Shown here piece by piece: positions 8,046 to 16,624 of a DNA stretch of 64,000 bases (position 1 is the first letter of the stretch; the number at the start of each line of letters is the position of its first letter). The translations under genes and the position numbers were made by a program. The notes beneath the pieces are model-generated. The model was not told where the DNA came from. It did not search any database and worked only from the letters and a program-made list of their open reading frames with translations. Origin of the DNA: Myxococcales bacterium (lineage in GTDB: Bacteria > Myxococcota_A > Polyangia > Polyangiales > Houyiibacteriaceae); the NCBI GenBank assembly GCA_029862185.1, contig JAOTXX010000009.1, positions 1 through 64,000 on the forward strand. The letters run 5' to 3'.

Positions 8046-9059
8046 CTAGGGCGCCGAGTAGTCGATGAGCTTGACCGGCTCAGGGTGGAGCCGGGCTCGC
8101 ATGGAGCGCGTCATTCCCCCGGGATCACCCCCAATTTCAATGGGGGTCGGCTTGTCGAACTGGAGCTCGACGTCCTCGGCGTAAACGTCGATGAGATTCT
8201 CGTGCCGATACGTGCCCTTCCACGCGCTGCGCATGTGTGCAGCAACGTGAAGCGGGCTGGTCGCGACGACTCGGAGGCAGAAGCGATCTGAAGGACGGTT
8301 TTCGGCAAACGGAAACACGCGCACTCCGAATCCCCAGTACGGAATCGTCGAAACCAGCGCCGCGATGCAAGAGCCTTCGAAGATGACCTCGCCTTCTTCG
8401 ACAGGCGGCCCGTGGGGCTGACCGTGCAGGTCGAGACGTTCTGCGGCCCCGCGGTTGACGATCCGAACTTCCAGTCGCGGTCGAAGCGCGAGCTCGGGGA
8501 TCGTAAGCATCGGGATCGAGATTGCGTAGGACATTGCACCCGTCGCCCGCTTCCCGATCCATGGAAGATGGCGAACCACCGAGCGAACTTCGTGAAAGTG
8601 CTTGAGACCGAGCGCATCGAACCCGGCGCCTGCAAAGGGTGTGAGTAGATCCTGCGCTTCGATCAGACGCACCTCCCGATGAGCGCTGTCGTGACGCAGT
8701 CGGGCCAAATCGGCGAACACACCTTTTCGCGAGGTCCCAGCGCCAAGTGCCCAGGCGAGCGAGTTACCGGTGCCCAGTCTCAGGAGACCGAAGCTGGGTG
8801 GCTCCCGATTGCGGCTTCGCGCCTCCTTGCTGATCGAGGTGACCATCTGTACGAAGGTCCCGTCGCCGCCTCCCGTCAGCACCACCGGATAGCCGGATTC
8901 AACGATTTCGAGTGCAATTCCGTGTGCCTCGTCAAGGCTCCGCGACAAGAACAGATCGCCGCTCCCGACCAGTTGGTCGAAGCTTTCAACGAGCTCGTCC
9001 GTTACCTGCCTGGCGTTGCCGTTCAGGACGACGGCCACGCGATCGGCCTTGGACGACAA
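8046..9059 (-). CDS. Diacylglycerol kinase/sphingosine kinase-like lipid kinase (YegS/LCB5 family)
   Basis: ATP-dependent lipid kinase fold. The nucleotide-binding signature 'VLTGGGDGTFVQMV' lies in the N-terminal third, followed by 'GLLRLGTGNSLAWALGAG', matching the family GTGN block. 337 residues from the TTG at 9059, which lies 4 nt after the fabH stop and puts the conserved 'RVAVVLNGNAR' near the N-terminus. A TTG at 9107 is in frame but would overlap fabH by 44 nt. The substrate (diacylglycerol, sphingoid base or another lipid) cannot be told from sequence. Coupling to fabH suggests a lipid-synthesis context. Confidence 0.85.
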   Translation of the reverse strand: MSSKADRVAVVLNGNARQVTDELVESFDQLVGSGDLFLSRSLDEAHGIALEIVESGYPVVLTGGGDGTFVQMVTSISKEARSRNREPPSFGLLRLGTGNSLAWALGAGTSRKGVFADLARLRHDSAHREVRLIEAQDLLTPFAGAGFDALGLKHFHEVRSVVRHLPWIGKRATGAMSYAISIPMLTIPELALRPRLEVRIVNRGAAERLDLHGQPHGPPVEEGEVIFEGSCIAALVSTIPYWGFGVRVFPFAENRPSDRFCLRVVATSPLHVAAHMRSAWKGTYRHENLIDVYAEDVELQFDKPTPIEIGGDPGGMTRSMRARLHPEPVKLIDYSAP

Positions 9060-9063
9060 GGCG

Positions 9064-10062
9064 TTAGAGCCGCAGAAGTGCGGCGCCCCAGGTGAATCCA
9101 GCGCCAAACGCAGGCATGAGAATCAGGTCGCCTTTCTTGGCGCGCCCTTCCTGCACGGCTTCGCTCAGCGCGAGCGGAATGGAAGCCGCCGTGGTGTTCC
9201 CGTACTTCTCGATGTTGTGGACGACCTTCTCGGGCGCGATTTTGAGCTTCTGCGAAACGAACTCGTTGATTCGTTTGTTGGCCTGATGGGGAACCATGAG
9301 GTCTAGCTCGTCAACCGACACGCCGTTGCGTTCCAACACAGAGAGACTGACCTCAGGCATTTTCGCGGTCGCCCATCGGAACACACTGCGCCCGTTCATC
9401 GCCGGATGCACCGTCTTGTCGTCGATCATTTCGTGCGTGAGGCGAGGCATGTACGCGCTTGCGGGGCCTTCGAGCCAAAGCTCCTTTGCCCCGCTTCCGT
9501 CGGCGTGGACTTCGACGTCGATGAGGCCCCGATTCTCGTCATCGGTCTGCCCGAGGATTGCGCAGGCGGCGCCGTCGCCGAACAGGACCGTCACGTCGCG
9601 GCCTTCATCACTGAAGTCGAGGGCAGTCGAGTGAACCTCGGCGCCGACCAAGGCGACGCGCTTGTACATCCCGCAGCGAATCCAAGCGTCGGCGATCTGC
9701 AAGCCGTAGAGAAAACCGCTGCACTGGTTGCGCACGTCGAGTGCCGGCACGCCCGTGAGGCCGAGCTTGTCGCCTAGGAAACAGCCGCTGCCCGGAAAGT
9801 TGAAGTCGGGTGAGAGCGTCGCGAAGATGATCGCGTCGATTTCCGAGACGTCGATGCCAGAGGCCTCGCACGCCATCTTCACAGCTGGCACCGCGAGGTC
9901 ACTTGCCCCGATGCCGCTTTCCTCGATGTATCGGCGCTCCTTGATACCGGTACGCTGCTGAATCCACTCGTCGCTCGTATCGAACATCTTCGCGAGGTCG
10001 TCGTTGGTCACGACCTTCGAGGGCACATAATGCCCCAAGCCCAGAATAGCGGTCCTTGTCAT
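9064..10062 (-). CDS. fabH: 3-oxoacyl-ACP synthase III family (FabH)
   Basis: Condenses acyl-CoA with malonyl-ACP to start a fatty-acid-type chain. 332 residues, normal for FabH. The catalytic triad is visible: C114 in 'NQCSGFLYG', His in 'VPHQANKRINEF', Asn in 'EKYGNTTAASIPLAL'. The N-terminal 'GLGHYVPSKVVTNDDLAK' and 'DEWIQQRTGIKERR' are classic. It is the first gene of a two-gene unit with the lipid kinase. Because it stands outside a fab operon, it may be a specialised paralogue rather than the housekeeping copy. Confidence 0.93.
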   Translation of the reverse strand: MTRTAILGLGHYVPSKVVTNDDLAKMFDTSDEWIQQRTGIKERRYIEESGIGASDLAVPAVKMACEASGIDVSEIDAIIFATLSPDFNFPGSGCFLGDKLGLTGVPALDVRNQCSGFLYGLQIADAWIRCGMYKRVALVGAEVHSTALDFSDEGRDVTVLFGDGAACAILGQTDDENRGLIDVEVHADGSGAKELWLEGPASAYMPRLTHEMIDDKTVHPAMNGRSVFRWATAKMPEVSLSVLERNGVSVDELDLMVPHQANKRINEFVSQKLKIAPEKVVHNIEKYGNTTAASIPLALSEAVQEGRAKKGDLILMPAFGAGFTWGAALLRL

Positions 10063-10201
10063 AAATTGAGCCCCTTCCAGATCTGCGCCGGAGCCTAGCG
10101 AAAGGGTCCCTTAAAGTCGACGCGGCGCGTCCCTCACGGGGCTGCGTCCTCGCCGCGGGGAATGCACGTTTGCGCGGGCCTGCTATAAGTCCGGCCGCTC
10201 C

Positions 10202-10288
10202 GGCCGAGTGGCGGAATTGGCAGACGCGCCGGATTCAAAATCCGGTATTCGCAAGAATGTGTCGGTTCGAGTCCGACCTCGGCTACCA
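10202..10288 (+). tRNA. tRNA-Leu (anticodon CAA)
   Basis: Class II cloverleaf of 87 nt. The acceptor GGCCGAG (10202-10208) pairs with CTCGGCT, closing with a G-U pair. U8 and G9 follow, then a Leu-type D arm, the anticodon stem CCGGA/TCCGG with loop TTCAAAA (anticodon CAA), a long variable arm, and the T arm GTCGG-TTCGAGT-CCGAC. Discriminator A and an encoded CCA end the gene. The first structured repeat copy begins 24 nt downstream on the same strand. Confidence 0.95.
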
Positions 10289-10312
10289 CGAGCTCTCAGC
10301 TGCCTTGAGAAC

Positions 10313-10501
10313 CGGGACACGGCGGAACGCGATGCGAGGGTTCGACGGACGGGGCGGCTTGCAAGCGTGGCCGGATGGACTGGGGGCGCGGGGCCACGCA
10401 AGCCGCCCCTCGGAGCTCGCGCCAACCGGCGGTGGTTGCTGTCATGGCCGTTTGTCACTCACACGCCGCCGAACCCCCACATCGCGTTCCGCCGCGCCCC
10501 T
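10313..10501 (+). repeat. Structured ~190-bp dispersed repeat, copy 1
   Basis: The outer arms 10320-10348 and 10466-10494 are inverted repeats matching at 26 of 29 positions. Hairpin A inside is GCGGCTTGC + 4-nt bulge + GTGGCC against GGCCACGCAAGCCGC. Hairpin B is CAACCGGC against GCCGTTTG, with one mismatch. Between A and B lies CTCGGAGCTCGCGCC, identical in all three copies. No open reading frame or transposase is present. The other copies are at 36720-36906 (+) and 11216-11405 (-). Confidence 0.85.
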
Positions 10502-10717
10502 CTGTGAGTCGATGAGAGCGTCGACGTTTGTATCATCGCGAGTGTTACTGCCAGTGCCGGTGCCTCGGGAACCGAGACTTTCGTCACAAGCGTCTCAACG
10601 AGAGCAATGGAAAGGGTACCGGAGTGTTTGTCCCTGGTGGACGAAGTCGCCCAGTTCGGATACGCACTGTTTGTGGGTTGTCCTCGATTTCTCAGTCTTC
10701 GATCCGGCGCTGCGGCG

Positions 10718-11140
10718 ATGCTCGTCCTGTTGTGCGCTTGCGGGGAAAGCGACGGCCGACCTTCGAGTGCTGGCAACACAGCCGTGCGAGTCGAGTGGCC
10801 GTTCCCCGTGCATCCACATCGCGTGGAGTCATACACCTGCTGCGGTGAGTCGGTTGAGAACTGCTTGTCTGAGCTGCTATCGGGGGAGATCGAACGATTA
10901 GTGTTCGGGCCGAACAATCCACCTGTCTCGGAACCTAGCGAGGTCACGGAGATGTTCATTGATCTTCCGGATGACTCGCGGTGCGGTGTCGCACTTTACA
11001 TCGACTGCGGAGGCGAGATCCTGTGCACGGCGTCACAGGTCTTCGACGTTCCGAGCGAGGGACTCGTTAGCGTAGACATCGTAGGCATCTGCAATCCGTT
11101 TTCCTCGGAGCAGGCGGACGCGTGCCAACGAGCGAAGTGA
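10718..11140 (+). CDS. Small cysteine-rich putative lipoprotein
   Basis: 140 residues starting at an ATG that gives a short hydrophobic signal ending in a lipobox-like 'LLCACG', followed by a Ser/Gly-rich linker. The mature part holds several cysteines ('YTCCGES', 'NCLSE', 'RCGVALYIDCGG', 'EILC'), suggesting disulfides in an exported protein. I do not recognise the family. There is no convincing ribosome-binding site and the frame stays open upstream to 10607, so the start is uncertain. It is flanked by inverted copies of the structured repeat, with no other gene between them. Confidence 0.5.
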   Translation: MLVLLCACGESDGRPSSAGNTAVRVEWPFPVHPHRVESYTCCGESVENCLSELLSGEIERLVFGPNNPPVSEPSEVTEMFIDLPDDSRCGVALYIDCGGEILCTASQVFDVPSEGLVSVDIVGICNPFSSEQADACQRAK

Positions 11141-11215
11141 TCCACGAATAGTGCCAGTGTAAGTGCGATTCTCAGTGTCACTCTCAGGGTCGGCGGCTGT
11201 GAATCTCGCGTGTGA

Positions 11216-11405
11216 AGGGGTGCGGGAAAACGCGTCATGGGGTGGAGTCGACGTAGCGAGTGACAATCTGCAAGACAGCAACCACCGCAGATTGGGCGCG
11301 AGCTCCGAGGCGAGGCTTGCGTGGTCCAAGCTTTCAAGTGCAACCGACCACATTTGCAAGCCGAGCCGTTCGACGTAGCCCCGTGTCGCGTTTTCCCGCG
11401 CCCCG
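11216..11405 (-). repeat. Structured ~190-bp dispersed repeat, copy 3 (diverged, inverted)
   Basis: On the minus strand this aligns end to end with the other copies but with different stem sequences. The outer arms (11217-11242 and 11379-11404) match at 23 of 26 positions and carry GCGGGAAAACGCG instead of GCGGCGGAACGCG on both sides. Hairpin A closes with GTGGTC/GACCAC instead of GTGGCC/GGCCAC. Hairpin B is CAATCTGC/GCAGATTG, perfectly paired. CTCGGAGCTCGCGCC and TTGCTGTC are unchanged. It begins 13 nt after the 3' end of the kinase gene at 11419. Confidence 0.8.
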
Positions 11406-11418
11406 GTTGTTCTACGAT

Positions 11419-13152
11419 TCAGCGCGCGGCGACGTGTTTTTCCATCAGCTCTTGCAGCTCTGACGGCTTCTCGTCTGGATCCTTGCCGTTGCGGCTCTTG
11501 TCGATGTCTTCGAGGAGCTCTCGGCACTCTGGCTTGTCGCGAAGGTGGTCGAGCAGCAGGCTCGAGGCGGTGCCGAAGGCGGTTTCGTAGCTGAGTGCTT
11601 CTCCGACGCGGCTGGCAATTCGTTCGCGGCCCGTTTGAAGGTCATGCTCGAGGGCCTCGCTGTATCGCTTCAACTGAGCGCGAAGCTCCTCGATTTGCTT
11701 GCGGCGCTCTGCTGCGGTCTCTTCTTTCGAGCGTGCGCGACGTTCGTAGTCGCGCGCGACCTCCGCGAGCACGTCGCACTGAGCACGGGCCACGCCAAGC
11801 GCTTCGTATCCGCGGCGGATACGCTCAACGTTGCTGCCCGCCAAGTTCACTTCGGCCTCGGCCGATTGTTGCGCTCGCTTGGCACGCTTGAGCTTGAGAA
11901 TCAGCTGGCTCAGCGAGTCGCGCTCCGACGACGCGTCACGCAGGGCGCGCGATTCCTCTCCGGCAAGATCTTCGACCTTACGTCCGATTTCAGCGCGGAG
12001 CGCTCGCCCGCGCTTCTCGATGGTCTCGAGCTTCTTGGAATGGCTTTCGAGCTCGCCCTCGAGCCGGGACGCCCGTGACGCGAGCTCCCAGATCTGGTCC
12101 GACGCGCCTTGCACCTCGGTTGGCGCGTTTCCGTCGGGGTATGCACGCGCGACAGCTCGCAGGAAGTTCGCCGCGGTCCGGCTCCACTCGACGACGCCTG
12201 GCGTCTGAGCCGGTGGCGGCAGGGGCGGCGCGACAGGAGCCACATCCGTCGACTGGTCCCATTCCCGCGAGGGAAGCGTGCGCTGCATCTCTTTGAGCTC
12301 TTCTTTGAGATGGTGCCCGTCACGAAAACGATCTTCCGGCTTCTTCTCGAGTAGCTTCAAGATGATGTTCTCGGCATGCTCCGGAATGTCCGAGCGGTAC
12401 TTGCTGGGCTTTGGCGGGGTCGCCGTTCGCTGCATGTCGAGCAGCTCGTCACGGTCGCCCGAACGGAACGGAAGGCGTCCGGTCAGCATCTCGAAGAACA
12501 GAACCCCGAGTGCATAAAGATCGCTCGACGAAATCGCATCTTCGCCTCGCGCTTGCTCCGGCGACATGTACTCTGGGGTGCCGAACACCGCGCCCTTCGG
12601 AGCGAGGCGCGGGTCACGAGTGAGTGCAGCGAGACCGAAATCCAAGATCTTCACGAAGTCTTTTCGGCCGCCGCGCGCGGTGACCATGATGTTGTCACTC
12701 TTGAGATCGCGGTGAACGACACCGAGGTCGTGCGCGCGAGCGAGCGCTGCAGTCATCTGCTCCAAGATGTCGACTGCCCGCGCGATGGGCATCGGGCCTT
12801 TTGCGATCTGAGACGAAAGCGAATCTCCGATGAGGTATTCCATCACCAGGTAGAGCTCGCCTTCCTCCGTTTCGCCGACGTCATGAATGTCGACGATGTG
12901 TGCGTGGTCGACCCGGTTGGCCGCTCGGGCTTCTCGCACCATCCAAGCGCGCAAATGCGTTTCCCCGCGAAGGTCGGGTCGAATCAGCTTCAGCGCAACG
13001 ACACGGTCGATGAGCACATGGCGCGCTCGGTAAACGACACCCATGCCCCCCTCGCCGAGGAGTGATTCCAATCGATATCGACCCGCGACGACCTTCCCGA
13101 GAAGCGGATCCTTCGATTTCTTCGAGCGCGATGCTTTGCGAACAATCCCCAT
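11419..13152 (-). CDS. Hanks-type Ser/Thr protein kinase with C-terminal coiled coil
   Basis: 577 residues. The kinase domain covers roughly 25-285: glycine loop 'LLGEGGMGVVYRA', Lys in 'VALKLIRPD', catalytic loop 'VVHRDLKSDNIM', 'KILDFGLAAL', and 'GTPEYMSPEQARGE'. A proline-rich linker leads into about 200 residues of heptad-like coiled coil ending in a charged tail. No transmembrane segment is seen, so it is probably cytoplasmic. The ATG at 13152 has GGGGGAA just upstream; a TTG 30 bases earlier is in frame but weaker. It is divergent from another kinase at 13302 across 149 bp, and followed by structured repeat copy 3. Confidence 0.93.
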   Translation of the reverse strand: MGIVRKASRSKKSKDPLLGKVVAGRYRLESLLGEGGMGVVYRARHVLIDRVVALKLIRPDLRGETHLRAWMVREARAANRVDHAHIVDIHDVGETEEGELYLVMEYLIGDSLSSQIAKGPMPIARAVDILEQMTAALARAHDLGVVHRDLKSDNIMVTARGGRKDFVKILDFGLAALTRDPRLAPKGAVFGTPEYMSPEQARGEDAISSSDLYALGVLFFEMLTGRLPFRSGDRDELLDMQRTATPPKPSKYRSDIPEHAENIILKLLEKKPEDRFRDGHHLKEELKEMQRTLPSREWDQSTDVAPVAPPLPPPAQTPGVVEWSRTAANFLRAVARAYPDGNAPTEVQGASDQIWELASRASRLEGELESHSKKLETIEKRGRALRAEIGRKVEDLAGEESRALRDASSERDSLSQLILKLKRAKRAQQSAEAEVNLAGSNVERIRRGYEALGVARAQCDVLAEVARDYERRARSKEETAAERRKQIEELRAQLKRYSEALEHDLQTGRERIASRVGEALSYETAFGTASSLLLDHLRDKPECRELLEDIDKSRNGKDPDEKPSELQELMEKHVAAR

Positions 13153-13301
13153 CGTTCCCCCGTAACTAGTGGGCAAACTCAATGATAAGCAGGAACGAAG
13201 CGCAGCCCCAAGTGTTCCGCTCTGGCTGAAACGTGGAGTAAGCTGACATCAGGTGCCCGAGCTGCCTATCATGGAGGGGTCGGTCACTAACGGAGGGATG
13301 T

Positions 13302-15302
13302 GTGAGCGAAGAACGGCCGCTGCTCGGGCCGTACCACATCGAGCGCCGCCTGGCGGCGGGGGGGATGGCCGAGGTTTTCGTTGCGCTTCGTGAAGGTCTG
13401 CATGGCTTTCAGAAGCGAGTGGCGCTCAAGCGCATTCTTCCGCAGTTTTCGAGCGATCCGGACTTCGTTTGGATGTTCATCGACGAAGCTCGCCTCGCTG
13501 CGCTTCTCGAACACCCCAACATTGTTCAGGTGTTCGACTTCGGCACGATGGGCGACGATCTCGTGCTCGTCATGGAGCTCGTCGACGGCTCGAATGTGAG
13601 CCGTCTGCTACGAGCCGCCCCTCCAGATTCTCCAATTCCCTGGGACGTCGCGCTTCACATCGCCTACCAAACGGCCCAGGCGCTCGATTACGCGCACCAT
13701 GCGGTCGACGAGCACGGTGAGTCATTGGAGTTCGTCCATCGCGACGTGAGCCCGGCAAACATCCTTCTGAGTCGCACAGGGCACGTGAAGCTCACCGACT
13801 TTGGCATCGCCACCGTTCGAAGCCGCGCGCCGACGACCGAGGACGGCCAGGTTCGTGGCAAGCTCGGCTACATGTCCCCTGAACAAGTGCTCGGGAAGGA
13901 GCTCAGCGGTAAGAGCGACGTGTTCACGCTTTCAACGGTCTTGGCGGAGATGCTAATCGGCGAACCTTTGTTTCAGGGCGAGAGTGAGCTCAACGTCTTG
14001 CTCCAGATTCGAGACGCGGACCTTCGAGTGCTCGCTCGCTGCGAACGCCGCATTCCCCAAGACATCCGCGCGGTCGTGCTTCGAGGGCTCCAACGCGAGC
14101 CAAAGGAACGCCCTACGGCCGGTGCCTTTTCCGAAGCCTGCGCCGAAGTGATGCGGCGCCGGGGGATGGGGCACGGGCCCGATCGCGTCGCGCGCCTCCT
14201 TTCGCAGCTGAACTTGATCGAAGGGGACGCTCCGGACGTTCATCTTCCGGGTGCAGACCTGCCGTCGCTCATAGACAGCGACCTCATGCACCATGCGGGC
14301 CAGGAGCTGATCGGGCCGCAGGCCGTCACCTCCCCCACGATTTACCGAGTGCAGCTGCCGGACGGGAGCGTGATGGGGCCGATGAGCTATCCGCGTCTCA
14401 TTCAGCTCCTCACCACCGGCGTCATCGACAGTCGCAGCAGCAAGATCTCGAAAGCCGACGGCACCTACATTGATCCATCGAGCCTTCCCGAGCTCACACG
14501 CTTCGTCACGTCGCCGGGCCTTCAGTGGAAGCTCGAGGAGCTCGCGCAAGCCGAGAAGCAGGGCCAGCTTCGCGCGGCAACCCTCTTGCCGGTCTTCTAC
14601 GACATCGTCGCGCGTCAGCAGACTGGCGTTCTTCATCTTTGGCAACGCAACCGGCGCAAGAAGATCTATTTCGTCGACGGTAGGCCGGAGTTCGTCGCAT
14701 CGACCGACAAATCAGAGCTTCTTGGGGAGTATCTGGTCGCGACGGGCCAATGCTTGCGCATGGAGATCGAAATGGCCTTGGCGCTCCTGCCCAAGCACGG
14801 TGGACGTCTTGGCGATGCGCTCGTAGGACTCGGGATTCTACGCCCGGTCGAGTTGTTCCGGGCGATTAGCGATCAGGTCCGAGGGCGTCTGATGGAGTCG
14901 TTCCGATGGCGGCGGGGCGAGTGGGCTTTCGTTCGCGGTGCTCGGAGTCACGAGGAAACGTTTCCCATGGGGCTGGACCCGTTCGAGCTCATCCGAGATG
15001 CCGCGAACGAAGCGCACCTCGAGGAGATCGAGTCCGTCCTCGATCCGCTTCGAGAGAGGGTGCTCGAGCGTTGCGACGACGGGCCGCCGCTACAGATTTT
15101 TCGCATGGACCGCAGCTGGGTCAGCGTGTTGGACTCGGTTTCGGGGGATACGACGCTCGGAGGCATACTGGCGCGACAGAGTGGTTCGGGGGCCGATCTG
15201 GAGCCCGCCTACCGAGCGCTCTATCTAGGGCTTGCGTGTCGGCTGGTTCGGACCAAGGTGAGTCCTTCGCAGATGCCGTTCCGTGAATTGTTCAGCGCTT
15301 GA
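13302..15302 (+). CDS. Ser/Thr protein kinase with C-terminal DUF4388-like region
   Basis: 666 residues. The kinase domain (about 10-290) has 'RLAAGGMAEVFVAL', Lys in 'VALKRIL', 'FVHRDVSPANILLS' (HRD), 'KLTDFGIATV' (DFG) and 'GKLGYMSPEQV'. The middle 'VQLPDGSVMGPMSYPRLIQL' is GYF_2-like. The region from about 430 ('GVLHLWQRNRRKKIYFVDGR', 'LGEYLVATGQCLRMEIEMAL') matches the DUF4388/PATAN style found fused to myxobacterial kinases. The GTG start follows GGAGGG. The stop overlaps the start of the next gene. No membrane segment is evident. Confidence 0.92.
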   Translation: MSEERPLLGPYHIERRLAAGGMAEVFVALREGLHGFQKRVALKRILPQFSSDPDFVWMFIDEARLAALLEHPNIVQVFDFGTMGDDLVLVMELVDGSNVSRLLRAAPPDSPIPWDVALHIAYQTAQALDYAHHAVDEHGESLEFVHRDVSPANILLSRTGHVKLTDFGIATVRSRAPTTEDGQVRGKLGYMSPEQVLGKELSGKSDVFTLSTVLAEMLIGEPLFQGESELNVLLQIRDADLRVLARCERRIPQDIRAVVLRGLQREPKERPTAGAFSEACAEVMRRRGMGHGPDRVARLLSQLNLIEGDAPDVHLPGADLPSLIDSDLMHHAGQELIGPQAVTSPTIYRVQLPDGSVMGPMSYPRLIQLLTTGVIDSRSSKISKADGTYIDPSSLPELTRFVTSPGLQWKLEELAQAEKQGQLRAATLLPVFYDIVARQQTGVLHLWQRNRRKKIYFVDGRPEFVASTDKSELLGEYLVATGQCLRMEIEMALALLPKHGGRLGDALVGLGILRPVELFRAISDQVRGRLMESFRWRRGEWAFVRGARSHEETFPMGLDPFELIRDAANEAHLEEIESVLDPLRERVLERCDDGPPLQIFRMDRSWVSVLDSVSGDTTLGGILARQSGSGADLEPAYRALYLGLACRLVRTKVSPSQMPFRELFSA

Positions 15303-16156
15303 GCCCCCCTGTGTCTTACGTCGAGCTAACCCGCCCACACACGACTCCGAGCGCTGTTCTCGTCGAGGTGCCGCACTCGGGCCTGCAGGTTCCGCCGGAA
15401 GTCGAGCCTGAAATTCAATCGACGCCGCTGGCCGTGTTGCGCGACTCGGACATCTACGTCGATCAACTCTACCAGGGCGCACCCAAGAATGGCGCGACGC
15501 TCTTGGTGTCCCGGGTGTCACGGTATGTCGTCGATCTCAATCGCGGGCCCGACGACGTAGACTCGGCTGCGGTCCCGAGGCATCCGAGAGGGCGTCACAT
15601 TCCTGCGCGCGGCGTAGTATGGCGCGCAAGGACCGACGGCACGCCACTGCTGCGGGCTCCCCTCTCGATCGAGCAATTCAGCAGAAGACTAGAGCTCTTT
15701 TACAACCCCTACCATCAAGCGCTTCGGGAAGTCGCAGCGCAGATCTACCAGGAGCACGGACGGGTGCTGGTCCTCGCGGCGCATTCGATGCCTTCCTCGG
15801 GCCGCCGGACCATCGGCGGAGGCAAGATTCGCCGCGCGGACGTGGTGCCTGGGACGCGCGGCCGTTCCACTGCCGATGGACGTATCATCGATCTAATCGA
15901 CTCGCACTTCCGTGAAGCAGGCCTGAGCGTGAAGCATGACGATCCGTACCGGGGTGGCTGGACGACCTCGAGCTACGGAGCCCCCAAGCGAGGGCAGCAT
16001 GCCGTTCAGATCGAGCTCAACCGCGCGCTCTACGTCGACGAGCGCACGAGCGAAATCAAAAAGGAAGACTTCGCGCTGCTCCAAGCCGTGCTCGAGCAGC
16101 TCGTCCGCAAGCTGGGCAAACTATTGCGCGGCTCAGGTCAGTTCGCGACCGGCTGA
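15299..16156 (+). CDS. N-formylglutamate amidohydrolase family
   Basis: 285 residues. The family hydrolyses N-formylglutamate to glutamate and formate, the last step of one histidine-degradation route. Visible blocks are 'VEVPHSGLQVP', 'VSRYVVDLNRGPDD', 'LVLAAHSMPS' and 'QHAVQIELNRALYVDE', with His and Glu/Asp metal ligands as in the family. It starts at a TTG sharing four bases with the kinase stop; a GTG at 15311 is the alternative. No other hut genes are nearby, so the substrate may differ. Confidence 0.85.
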   Translation: MSPPVSYVELTRPHTTPSAVLVEVPHSGLQVPPEVEPEIQSTPLAVLRDSDIYVDQLYQGAPKNGATLLVSRVSRYVVDLNRGPDDVDSAAVPRHPRGRHIPARGVVWRARTDGTPLLRAPLSIEQFSRRLELFYNPYHQALREVAAQIYQEHGRVLVLAAHSMPSSGRRTIGGGKIRRADVVPGTRGRSTADGRIIDLIDSHFREAGLSVKHDDPYRGGWTTSSYGAPKRGQHAVQIELNRALYVDERTSEIKKEDFALLQAVLEQLVRKLGKLLRGSGQFATG

Positions 16157-16395
16157 TCGACCACACCCGATTCGCTGGAGCGAACTTCCAGGCGATAGCG
16201 GCTGTTTGCGGTCTGCAGGTAATAGGTATCCTGACCGCAGAGCTGAAGCACACGTTTCACAGGAGTGGTGACGTACTCGTGCAGACCATCGGCGAACTCG
16301 ATCACGACGACCGAGCCCTTGCGCGGAGGTCGCAGCAGACGTCCGATGACGGCTCGACCCGACTTGCGGCCAACTTTGCGAAGGACGACTTCCAC
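16138..16395 (-). CDS. Small conserved-looking protein of unknown function
   Basis: 85 residues from a GTG. It is basic at the N-terminus ('VLRKVGRKSGRAVIGRLLRP') and β-rich afterwards ('GSVVVIEFADGLHEYVTTPV', 'DTYYLQTANSRYRLEV'), suggesting a small β-barrel. It overlaps the convergent amidohydrolase gene by 19 nt. The frame has strong third-position GC. I do not recognise the family. Confidence 0.55.
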   Translation of the reverse strand: MEVVLRKVGRKSGRAVIGRLLRPPRKGSVVVIEFADGLHEYVTTPVKRVLQLCGQDTYYLQTANSRYRLEVRSSESGVVDQPVAN

Positions 16396-16624
16396 GCCCC
16401 GAAACTAGCATAATTGGCTTCCTGGGCAAAGTAGACTCGGAAAAATCCAGCGTTTTTGCGCATCCGCGGGAATTGCGCCTTCGGTGCAAAGCGCGCGCGG
16501 CTTGCCGCGGCGATCAGGCTGCTACGTGTGGCGAAACGCCACGGCCGCTGCGGCAAGTATCGAGAGATCTCTTAGTTTTCTTGGAAGTCTTCGTTCGGCA
16601 CGGTTACTGCATCCGCCTCGTGGC

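Noticed and set aside
10170-10901. 243-codon plus-strand frame across tRNA-Leu and the repeat
   Set aside because: It reads through a tRNA gene and a structured noncoding repeat, so it cannot be a real protein frame.
10313-11405. Insertion sequence or composite transposon
   Set aside because: No transposase frame exists between or inside the repeat copies, and no target-site duplication was recognised; the copies are described as structured repeats instead.
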